In this document: positions 1-5,867 of the stretch, piece after piece
How positions within the stretch are numbered: position 1 is the first letter of the stretch
Layout: every line of letters starts with the position of its first letter
Assembly: GCA_902373525.1 (NCBI GenBank)
Contig: CABKMN010000124.1
Location: 1-6,979 of the forward strand
Source: an uncultured Bilophila sp.
GTDB taxonomy: Bacteria > Desulfobacterota > Desulfovibrionia > Desulfovibrionales > Desulfovibrionaceae
DNA: 6,979 nt
Direction: 5' to 3'
Made by a program: the position numbers and the translations under genes
The notes under the pieces: generated by a model
What the model saw: the letters and a program-made list of their open reading frames with translations, nothing else
The model's database searches: none
Told to the model about the DNA's origin: nothing

Positions 1-95
1 CCCCAAACCCCACCCTCTCCCTCCTCAAACGTTCGTGTTTTGGAGACGGGAGGCGCGAAGGCCATACGTTTCGCCCCCCGGTGGGCCGCAAACTG

Positions 96-121
96 CCCGT
101 CGTCCAGCCGTGGATGGCGGG
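96..121 (+). other. Strong hairpin, possibly in a transcript leader or tail
   Basis: Bases 96-106 pair with 111-121 around a GCCG loop. The 11-bp stem has nine Watson-Crick pairs and two G-U pairs (100/117 and 102/115). The G-U pairs form only in RNA copied as the + strand; on the other strand they become C-A mismatches, so the structure favours + transcription. There is no proper T-run directly after it, so a terminator call is not secure. It could belong to the 3' end of an upstream gene or to a long recR leader. Confidence 0.45.
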
Positions 122-262
122 TTGTCGCGTCCCTGAAGGACGGTCTTTCTCCCCTATCCCCACCTCCATCCTTTCCCAAAGGCTTTTCGGTTCCGAAGCG
201 ATACGCGGAACAGGGATTCAATAAAATCAAAAGTGTTGGGAGGGAGAGAGGGAGGGGATGGA

Positions 263-302
263 GGGGAGAGGGAACCTTTCTTCAGAAAGGTTCCCTCTCC
301 CC
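263..302. repeat. Perfect 18-bp inverted repeat (hairpin family copy A)
   Basis: Bases 263-280 are the exact reverse complement of 285-302, leaving the tetraloop TTCA at 281-284. From the loop outward the stem starts with a CTTTC/GAAAG core and ends in G-rich and C-rich arms. No T-run follows (the next bases are CCAATCTCT), so it is not a canonical intrinsic terminator in the + direction. It ends 18 bases before the recR Shine-Dalgarno sequence. The hairpin at 6926-6979 shares the core and design but differs at several pairs with complementarity kept, which suggests a dispersed structural element. I associate such hairpins with Desulfovibrio intergenic regions; that link is from memory. Confidence 0.85.
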
Positions 303-328
303 CAATCTCTCCACCCAAATGAGGCATC

Positions 329-940
329 ATGGACCACAGAATACCGGAACCGTTGAAGGCGATAGTGGAACAACTGGCGCGGCTGCCCGGCCTCGGGCCG
401 AAGTCGGCCATGCGCGTCGCCATGACCCTTTTGAAGTGGCCGGAGGCCGAAACGCGGCGGCTCGGCAAGGGCATCCACGACCTGCGGGACAACCTGCGGC
501 TGTGCTCCCGCTGCGGGGCGCTGACCGAAACCGATCCCTGCCCGGTCTGTTCGGACGCCGACCGCAACGACGAACTCCTGTGCGTCGTCTCCGAATGGGA
601 CAGCATGCTCACGATGGAGGAAGGCGCGTTCTACAAGGGCCGCTACCTCATCCTCGGCGGCCTGCTCGCCCCGCTCGACAACCTGAGCGCCGAAAGCCTC
701 GAACTCGACCGTCTCACCCGGAGGCTGGACGAGGGGCGGGTCAGGGAAGTCATCCTCGCCCTCGGCGCGACCGTAGAGGCCGAAACCACCGGCGCGCTCA
801 TCCGAAGCCTCATCAACCGCCGCTTCCCCGGCGTCACGGTCACGCGGCTCGCGCAGGGCATTCCCCTCGGCGCGGAGGTCAAGTTCATGGACCGCGAAAC
901 CCTGCGCCAGTCGTTGCAGTACCGGCAGGAAATCCGCTGA
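329..940 (+). CDS. recR: Recombination mediator protein RecR
   Basis: RecR works with RecO (and RecF) in the cytoplasm to load RecA onto SSB-coated single-stranded gaps during recombinational repair. The 203-residue length is normal for the family. Domains in order: a helix-hairpin-helix DNA-binding motif around LPGLGPKSAMR (19-29); a four-cysteine zinc finger with C59, C62, C71 and C74; a Toprim domain from about residue 82 to 175; and a C-terminal segment with the RecR-like QGIPLGAEVKFMDRETL (176-192). The usual CVVESPAD of the Toprim start reads CVVSEWDS here (85-92), and the usual ATNPTVEGEAT reads ALGATVEAETT (144-154), so the Toprim core is divergent. The ATG at 329 has a GAGG at 321-324, four bases away and rather close. 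The upstream neighbour is not visible; a hairpin and T-run follow the stop. Confidence 0.97.
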   Translation: MDHRIPEPLKAIVEQLARLPGLGPKSAMRVAMTLLKWPEAETRRLGKGIHDLRDNLRLCSRCGALTETDPCPVCSDADRNDELLCVVSEWDSMLTMEEGAFYKGRYLILGGLLAPLDNLSAESLELDRLTRRLDEGRVREVILALGATVEAETTGALIRSLINRRFPGVTVTRLAQGIPLGAEVKFMDRETLRQSLQYRQEIR

Positions 941-946
941 GACTGG

Positions 947-975
947 AAGGCCGCGCCCTTGCGTATCGGCCTTTT
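947..975 (+). terminator. Probable intrinsic terminator of recR
   Basis: Seven bases after the recR stop, 947-953 pair with 967-973 (AAGGCCG with CGGCCTT), and the T-run continues to 975. A small nested stem (954-956 with 961-963) can shorten the loop. The stem is short and the T-run is only four bases, so termination may be partial. It overlaps the -35 of the promoter for the next gene. Confidence 0.5.
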
Positions 976-987
976 AATGACTATGAT
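959..987 (+). promoter_or_regulatory. Sigma70-like promoter for the Bax inhibitor-1 family gene
   Basis: A -35-like TTGCGT (959-964) and a -10-like TATGAT (982-987) are separated by exactly 17 bases. The -10 matches the consensus at five of six positions, the -35 at three. Transcription would start near 994, giving a leader of about 44 bases before the ATG at 1038. The segment is visibly AT-richer than the flanking genes, as expected of a promoter. Confidence 0.6.
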
Positions 988-1024
988 CCCCTAAGGTATT
1001 TCAGAACGTCAACCCCCTTTTTTC

Positions 1025-1029
1025 GGAGG
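1025..1029 (+). promoter_or_regulatory. Ribosome binding site GGAGG
   Basis: A strong GGAGG Shine-Dalgarno sequence lies eight bases before the ATG at 1038 and fixes that start codon. Confidence 0.85.
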
Positions 1030-1037
1030 TTTCTTCA

Positions 1038-1739
1038 ATGGAAAGTTTGCGCGATACCACCAGGGCCACCAACCTGAGCGTCGCATCCGTCTTTATGCGC
1101 CACGTGTACCAGTGGATGACGGTGGGCCTGCTGGTCACGGCCGGAACCGCCTTTTTCGTCGCCAGCTCCCCGGTCCTGCTCTCGGCCATCTTCGGCAACA
1201 TGTTCGGCATGATCATCCTCGCCATCGCCGTGTTCGCCCTGCCGATGGTCCTCAGCGGCATGATCTCCCGCCTGTCCGCCTTCGCGGCCACGGCCCTGTT
1301 CATCGTCTACAGCGCGCTGATGGGCGCGTTTCTGTCCTCCGTACTGATCGTCTATACGCAGACGTCCGTCATGTCCACGTTCGTGACCTGCGCGGCGATG
1401 TTCGGCGGCATGAGCATCTACGGCACCGTAACCAAGCGTGACCTCACCGGCATGGGCAGCTTCATGATGATGGGCCTGTTCGGCCTGATCATCGCCATGA
1501 TCGTGAACATCTTCCTCCAGAGCTCGGCCATGGCCTTCGTGATCAGCGCCATCGGCGTGATCATCTTCACCGGCCTGACCGCCTACGACACCCAGAAGAT
1601 TCGCGCGTTCGGGGAAAACGCCCCGCTCGGCGACGCCACCGCCATCCGGCGCGGCGCGCTGCTCGGCGCGCTGACCCTGTACCTCGACTTCATCAACCTG
1701 TTCCTCATGCTGCTCCGCCTCCTCGGCGACCGCCGCTAA
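1038..1739 (+). CDS. Bax inhibitor-1/YccA (YbhL-like) family membrane protein
   Basis: This 233-residue protein belongs to the BI-1 (UPF0005/TMBIM) family of inner-membrane proteins. Known members include E. coli YccA, a modulator of the FtsH protease, and Bacillus YetJ, a pH-sensitive calcium leak channel. Seven hydrophobic stretches are visible at about 24-44, 52-73, 82-105, 112-130, 139-160, 165-182 and 206-229. Family signatures include YGTVTKRDLTGMGSF (128-142), FTGLTAYDTQKI (177-188) and LYLDFINLFLMLLRLLG (214-230). D184 and D217 lie where family members carry two conserved aspartates linked to ion conduction. The C-terminal wording is closest to the YbhL-type bacterial branch. A strong ribosome binding site supports the start. 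The gene has its own likely promoter and terminator, so it is probably monocistronic. Family membership is secure; the exact role (ion leak, protease control or stress response) cannot be read from sequence. Confidence 0.95.
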   Translation: MESLRDTTRATNLSVASVFMRHVYQWMTVGLLVTAGTAFFVASSPVLLSAIFGNMFGMIILAIAVFALPMVLSGMISRLSAFAATALFIVYSALMGAFLSSVLIVYTQTSVMSTFVTCAAMFGGMSIYGTVTKRDLTGMGSFMMMGLFGLIIAMIVNIFLQSSAMAFVISAIGVIIFTGLTAYDTQKIRAFGENAPLGDATAIRRGALLGALTLYLDFINLFLMLLRLLGDRR

Positions 1740-1752
1740 CCGCAACAATTCC

Positions 1753-1780
1753 AAGGGGGAGGGCAACCTCCCCCTTTTTT
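1753..1780 (+). terminator. Strong intrinsic terminator after the BI-1 family gene
   Basis: Bases 1753-1762 pair perfectly with 1767-1776 (a 10-bp stem with five consecutive G-C pairs at 1755-1759/1770-1774) around a GCAA loop of the stable GNRA class. A run of six T spans 1775-1780. It starts 14 bases after the stop codon. This is a textbook rho-independent terminator for + transcription. Confidence 0.93.
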
Positions 1781-1825
1781 CGTAGCCTTTCCCACGGGAG
1801 GGGCTGGCTCCCACGGCAGGCCCTC

Positions 1826-4800
1826 ATGGCTTCAAAAAAGCGCACCCAACGCCGCCGCGCGAACAAGGCCGCCCGCCGGTCCGCGCCGCTCCCCCCCATC
1901 GTCGAACAGGCCGAGGAAGACAAGGCCCGGCGCAAGGGCCGCCGCTTCGCCCGTGGCCCGCGCGTCTGCCTGTTCGCCGCCGCGATCCTGTGCGCGCTGT
2001 GGGTCGCGCTCGTCACCGCCCTGCCGCCCACCGTGCTGCGGGGCGTGCTCGAAAGCCAGCTTTCCGACGCGGTCAACGCGCCGGTCACGCTCGGAGCGGT
2101 ACGGGTCAATCCCTTCACGCTCGCCATCTCCGTGCGGGACGTCCGCGTCCCCTACCTCGACGGCGGCGACGGCGCGCTCCTGACCATCGAAAAGCTGGAA
2201 CTCATCCCCCACCTGCGCCTGTTCGGGGACGCCGCTCCGGTGCAGGCGTCGCTGCGCGTCTTCAAGCCCGTACTCGACATCGCCTACCTCGGCAACGGGG
2301 CCTTCTCCTTCTCAAAGCTCCTGCCCGACGCCGAAGCCGCGCCCGAGGCTCCGGGCGTGCCGCTCTTCGCCCTCAGCGATCTGGACCTGCGCGGCGGCAC
2401 CATCATCCTGCGCGACGGCCCCGTGGACATCTCCCACACCATCAGCGACGTGGATTTCAACGCCCCGCTCCTGCCCTCCAAAGATACCCCCTTCGCCCCC
2501 ACGCTCACGGCGCGGGTCAACGGAACGCCCATCGAGGTCACGGGTCGCATCGAGCCCGACGCCGACACGGTCCGCACCGTCTTCGCCATCCGCACCGCAC
2601 CGCTGCACATGGAGCACTTCCGGCGCTACCTCGCGGAATTCACGCCCCTGCGCCTCAACAGCGGCACCGTGGAGGCGGACATGGCCTTCACCCTGTCGCA
2701 GCCCCGTCCGGGCCTCGTAGCGACCAGCCTCTCCGGCACGGTGCGGGTCGCGGACGTGGAGATCGCCAGCCCCGAAGGCGCGATCATCGGCAGGCTCCGG
2801 CAGGGGCACGCGAAGCTGGACGACTTCACCCTGTCCGAACGCCGCATCCGGCTGGAGGCGATGGAGCTGGACGGGCTGTACCTGCGCGTCAGCCGCGACG
2901 AGGCGGGCCGCATCGACTGGGAGGCGTGGCTCGGCCCCGAAGGCAAGCCCGACGATACGCCCTTCGTGGTGGAAGGCGCGGACCTCATCCTCCGCAATTC
3001 CGATTTCACATGGGCCGACGCGGCGCTCGCGGACACGCAGGTCATTGAGATCACCGGCGTGGACGGGCGCATCGCCGAATTCTCCACCCGGCCCGGCACG
3101 CGGACGGCCATGCGGCTGTCCTTCGGCATCGGCAGCGAAGGCGTGCTCGCCGTGGACGGAGAGGGCACGCTCAATCCGCCGAGCCTGCACGCCTCCCTGT
3201 GGGTGGACGACCTGCCCCTGATCGCGCTCCGCCCCCTGCTCGGCGGGACGCCCTTCAGCGACATCCTCGGGCGCGTGGCGGTCAAGGGCGGCGTGGGCTT
3301 CGGAACGGGCGAGACGAGCGACGCGGCGCAACGGCCCGGCGTTCCCTTCCTCGCCGTCACCGATGCCGAGGCGTCCTTGAAAGACCTTTCCTTCGGGCGC
3401 GGCAACAGCCTGTCCGCCGCCGACCGCAAGGCCGGAAAGGACGCGGGTACGCCCGCCGTCCGAGTGCAATTCCTCGCCTGCGGCGGCCTGAACCTCGATA
3501 CGCGGGCCCGGACCGCCTCCGTCAGGAAACTGTCCGTCACCGCGCCCGTCCTGCGCGTCTCCACCGTTGACGGCGTGGAGCTCGCCATCCCCGGCGCAAA
3601 GCCCGCGCCCGTCAAACGAACGCCCGCCGTCAGGACGGACCTGCCCGCCGGACGGCTCACGTCCGCCCTGCCCGACGCCGCCAAGGCGGTTCTCTCCGGC
3701 TGGAAACTCACATCCGGCGCGTTCAGCCTGACCAAAGGCACGGTACGGGATACGAAACAAATCCTCGTGGACAACCTCAGCCTCGAAACGGGGCCGCTCA
3801 CGCAGGACCTGCGCCGGCCCGTCAGCTTTACCCTCGGCGGCAGCGCCGCTCCCGGCAATGCGTTCAAGGCCAAGGGCACGCTGCGGCCCGTACCGCTGCA
3901 CCTTTCCACCCGGCTCGACGCCTCGGGGCTGCCCCTCGATCTGCTCCGTCCTCTGGGCGTCCTGAGCGGGCTCGCCCCCTTGGGGACCCTCGACGCGGGC
4001 CTCGACGTCGTGGTGGAGGAACAGGGAAAGGAACTCGGCGTACGGGCTTCCGGGGCCTTCACCGCGCGCGACGCGACGGTCAGGGACGCCCGCAGCAACA
4101 AGACCTACGCGACGTTCCGGCGGCTTACCGTGGACAAGCTCCGGTTTTCGTCCGCCGGGACGTTCGAGGCCGAGGACGTGCTGCTGGATCGCCTCCGCCT
4201 GGACGTGGCCCTCACGCCGTCGGGGACGCTGGACATCATGTCCTGCCTGCCCACCGGCAAGCGGGACGGCGGCGCGTCCTTCCGATTCGCCGTCGCCAAG
4301 CTGCACCTACAGGACGCGGCTCTGCTGTTCCGGGATCGGCTCCACGCCGCCGGTGCCGCCGTACAGGACATCGACGCGACGTTCACAAACCTGACTTCCT
4401 CCGGCATGGCGGACGTCTCTCTGACCGGGCAGCTCGGCGGCGCGCCGATCACCCTGTCCGGCAAGTTCAATCCCTTTTCGACGCCGCCCGCCGCCGCACT
4501 GGACTTCACCGCGAAGGGCGTGGACCTCGCCCGCTATTCCGCCTATGCCAAAGCCTATCTGGGCTATCCCGTCCTACAGGGAAGGCTTGATCTCGAAAGC
4601 GCCTTCCGCACGTCCGGCTGGAACTTCACCCTCGACAACCGCATCAGACTGGAAAAGCCCGTGCTCGGCCCCAAGGACACCCGCCCCGGCACGCCGGACT
4701 ACCCCCTGCCGCTCGGCCTCGCGCTTCTGGAGGACCTGCGCGGCAACGTCACGCTGGACCTCCCCGTCTCAGGACGGCTGGACGCTTCGGCGGTGCAGGT

Positions 4801-5407
4801 GGGCGGACTGGTGGGCAAGGCCGTGGGCGGGCTGTTCGCCAAGGTCGTCACGTCGCCGTTCGCCCTGATCGGAGGCATCGTCGGCCTCGTCACGCCCGAC
4901 GATCCCGCCGTGCAGCTCGTCGCCTTCGCACCGGGGGAAACGCGGCTCAATCCCGCCGCGCAGGAACGCCTCAAGCGCATCGCCAAGGCGCTGGAATCGC
5001 GTCCCAAGATCAGAATCGAACTGATCGGCATGTACGAACCGGCCAGCGACACGCGGGGCCTCAAGCGTCAGCGCGTACTCCGCAAGGTGCTGGCCCGAGC
5101 CGGGAAAAACGCCGAGGCGTCCCTCAAGCCCGCCGAGTACGAACGGTTGCTGCGGCAAGTATACAAGGCGTCGTCCGCCGGAAAAAACGGGAACGAAGAA
5201 CCGGACGTCATGGAACAACGGCTTCAGGCGCGCGAAAACGTGGGGAAGGCCGATCTGGAGGCGCTGGCCCGCAGCCGCGCGGAGCAGGTGCGCGCCTTCC
5301 TGCTGCGGCAGTCTCCGGGGCTGGCGAAACGGGTCAGCGTCGCGGTGAAGGGCGGTTCGCCGCTCGTCCGGGCCGGAACCGCGCAGGTGGAACTCCTGTT
5401 GCGCTAG
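1826..5407 (+). CDS. DUF748 / AsmA-like periplasmic protein with OmpA-like C-terminus
   Basis: This 1193-residue envelope protein has a very basic cytoplasmic N-terminus (about 1-46, rich in Lys/Arg), one membrane anchor (47-66) and a long periplasmic beta-rich body. The opening of the body (about 68-160) has the AsmA/DUF748 pattern of a helix followed by strands describing VNPFTLAISVRDV (94-106). A motif of a strand, a Gly/Asp turn and a second strand recurs near residues 184, 385, 625 and 824. A glycine-rich hydrophobic stretch with the DUF748-type SPFALIGG signature (1010-1017) leads into an OmpA-like region (about 1031-1193: FAPGETRLNP, then LARSRAEQVRAFLL at 1147-1160). The classic peptidoglycan-binding residues of OmpA are not obvious. 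AsmA-clan relatives such as TamB, YhdP and YdbH are implicated in phospholipid transport to the outer membrane; a similar role here is inference. The start at 1826 has only a weak AGG-type site at 1818-1820. No clear promoter is seen in the 45 bases after the preceding terminator. Confidence 0.9.
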   Translation: MASKKRTQRRRANKAARRSAPLPPIVEQAEEDKARRKGRRFARGPRVCLFAAAILCALWVALVTALPPTVLRGVLESQLSDAVNAPVTLGAVRVNPFTLAISVRDVRVPYLDGGDGALLTIEKLELIPHLRLFGDAAPVQASLRVFKPVLDIAYLGNGAFSFSKLLPDAEAAPEAPGVPLFALSDLDLRGGTIILRDGPVDISHTISDVDFNAPLLPSKDTPFAPTLTARVNGTPIEVTGRIEPDADTVRTVFAIRTAPLHMEHFRRYLAEFTPLRLNSGTVEADMAFTLSQPRPGLVATSLSGTVRVADVEIASPEGAIIGRLRQGHAKLDDFTLSERRIRLEAMELDGLYLRVSRDEAGRIDWEAWLGPEGKPDDTPFVVEGADLILRNSDFTWADAALADTQVIEITGVDGRIAEFSTRPGTRTAMRLSFGIGSEGVLAVDGEGTLNPPSLHASLWVDDLPLIALRPLLGGTPFSDILGRVAVKGGVGFGTGETSDAAQRPGVPFLAVTDAEASLKDLSFGRGNSLSAADRKAGKDAGTPAVRVQFLACGGLNLDTRARTASVRKLSVTAPVLRVSTVDGVELAIPGAKPAPVKRTPAVRTDLPAGRLTSALPDAAKAVLSGWKLTSGAFSLTKGTVRDTKQILVDNLSLETGPLTQDLRRPVSFTLGGSAAPGNAFKAKGTLRPVPLHLSTRLDASGLPLDLLRPLGVLSGLAPLGTLDAGLDVVVEEQGKELGVRASGAFTARDATVRDARSNKTYATFRRLTVDKLRFSSAGTFEAEDVLLDRLRLDVALTPSGTLDIMSCLPTGKRDGGASFRFAVAKLHLQDAALLFRDRLHAAGAAVQDIDATFTNLTSSGMADVSLTGQLGGAPITLSGKFNPFSTPPAAALDFTAKGVDLARYSAYAKAYLGYPVLQGRLDLESAFRTSGWNFTLDNRIRLEKPVLGPKDTRPGTPDYPLPLGLALLEDLRGNVTLDLPVSGRLDASAVQVGGLVGKAVGGLFAKVVTSPFALIGGIVGLVTPDDPAVQLVAFAPGETRLNPAAQERLKRIAKALESRPKIRIELIGMYEPASDTRGLKRQRVLRKVLARAGKNAEASLKPAEYERLLRQVYKASSAGKNGNEEPDVMEQRLQARENVGKADLEALARSRAEQVRAFLLRQSPGLAKRVSVAVKGGSPLVRAGTAQVELLLR

Positions 5408-5474
5408 AGCGCCCACGCTTCCGGCAGGGGGCAAAAGACGCACCGCAGATTCCGCAAAAAGGCCTCCGAAAAGC

Positions 5475-5502
5475 CGGGATCGGCCAAACGGGATCGGCCA
5501 AC
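5475..5502. repeat. Two tandem copies of a 14-bp unit
   Basis: CGGGATCGGCCAA occurs at 5475-5487 and again at 5489-5501, a 13-base identity with a period of 14. A degenerate fragment, ACGGATCA (5503-5510), may be the start of a third unit. It could be a pair of protein-binding sites or simple slippage; nothing visible decides between them. Confidence 0.7.
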
Positions 5503-5810
5503 ACGGATCACCTTTGAACGGTTGCGTTTTTTCAAGGCTGCGTTCAAACAAACGGTTGATGCGGCGGAGGCCGAAAAGCCGCCCCGCGTATCCCGAAGCG
5601 GGGCGCGCTTCGGACTCTGCAAACGGGAATGGAGAGTACGAATGGGGCGCATCAACCGCAGCGACAGCCCTCCGCAGCGGCCTTTTCAGTCGGAAGACGC
5701 GCCGTCGGCCTCGTCCGCACCGCAGGCGATGAGGACCTTTCAACGCCGGAACACATCCTCCGGCTGACGGGACAGGGTGAAAAATCGGTTTTCGGTACGG
5801 CCCGTCTTTG

Positions 5811-5819
5811 TGGTATATA
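5811..5819 (+). promoter_or_regulatory. Possible extended -10 promoter for the exported protein gene
   Basis: TGG followed by TATATA (5811-5819) fits an extended -10 element (TGn then a TATAAT-like hexamer, four of six matches). The best -35 candidate at 17-base spacing (5791-5796, TTCGGT) is poor, which is tolerable for an extended -10 promoter. Transcription would start near 5826, about 40 bases before the ATG at 5868. Confidence 0.4.
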
Positions 5820-5857
5820 CGCCGCATGGCTTTGAAGAAAACAACCGTTCCACATAC

Positions 5858-5863
5858 AGGAGG
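5858..5863 (+). promoter_or_regulatory. Ribosome binding site AGGAGG that fixes the start at 5868
   Basis: A perfect AGGAGG lies four bases before the ATG at 5868. In-frame upstream starts exist (ATG at 5826, and a TTG at 5808 that sits within the promoter-like region), but neither has a comparable site, and both would put extra charged residues ahead of the signal peptide. Confidence 0.8.
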
Positions 5864-5867
5864 TTCC

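Larger units (their letters stand above)
1..328. other. Gene-free region upstream of recR
   Basis: No convincing coding region is present. Open frames on both strands here are extensions or shadows of recR, lack a good ribosome binding site and give low-complexity Arg/Pro/Ser-rich translations. The stretch holds a hairpin at 96-121, a small stem (128-132 with 138-142) followed by a T-rich run, a pyrimidine-rich tract around 147-180, an AT-richer patch near 215-235 with a -10-like TAAAAT (222-227) but no good -35, a purine-rich tract around 236-273, and the perfect hairpin at 263-302. recR is often preceded by dnaX and ybaB in bacteria. If they lie upstream here, they are outside the window and more than 300 bases away. 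Confidence 0.7.
5408..5867. other. 460-base gap with repeats and possible RNA structure
   Basis: No convincing gene. The frames present on both strands are short and Arg/Ser/Pro-rich, with no recognisable family. The left part (5461-5613) holds a tandem 14-bp repeat, an 11-bp direct repeat (CCGAAAAGCCG at 5466-5476 and 5571-5581), and several complementary segments: 5461-5468 with 5565-5572, 5513-5520 with 5541-5548, 5580-5587 with 5598-5605, and 5593-5600 with 5606-5613. The right part (5614-5790) shows little beyond a weak stem (5745-5749 with 5760-5764). A promoter-like site (5811-5819) lies just before the next gene. No intrinsic terminator is visible after the DUF748 gene. Confidence 0.6.

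Noticed and set aside
1..31. C-rich start of the window resembling the right arm of another hairpin of the same family
   Set aside because: The left arm would lie outside the window and no GAAAG core is visible, so it cannot be confirmed.
1013..1025. CCCCCTTTTTTCG before the BI-1 family gene, identical to the tail of its terminator at 1770-1782
   Set aside because: There is no G-rich left arm before the first copy, so it cannot form a terminator stem. A 13-base low-complexity match is probably coincidence.
40..1077. 345-codon + strand frame overlapping recR and reaching into the next gene
   Set aside because: It overlaps recR in another frame, reads through the hairpin and is Arg/Pro/Gly-rich with no family signature; recR is unambiguous.
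1796..1812. Small stem GGGAG/CTCCC just before the DUF748 start
   Set aside because: Only five pairs with a seven-base loop in GC-rich DNA; expected by chance.
2312..4306. 664-codon open frame on the minus strand inside the DUF748 gene
   Set aside because: Long antisense frames are expected opposite a GC-rich gene with strong third-position bias. The translation is Gly/Arg/Glu-rich without any domain, while the + frame encodes a coherent family protein.
5404..5655. 83-codon minus-strand frame ending at the DUF748 stop
   Set aside because: No ribosome binding site, mixed composition and no recognisable motif. I considered a gene remnant because of a Cys-containing C-terminus, but nothing supports it.
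5642..5767. 41-codon small open frame in the gap (starts MGRINRSDS)
   Set aside because: A GGAG lies seven bases upstream and GC at third positions is high, but the peptide is low-complexity Ser/Pro/Arg/Gln, has no membrane segment or known family, and alternative overlapping frames look equally plausible.
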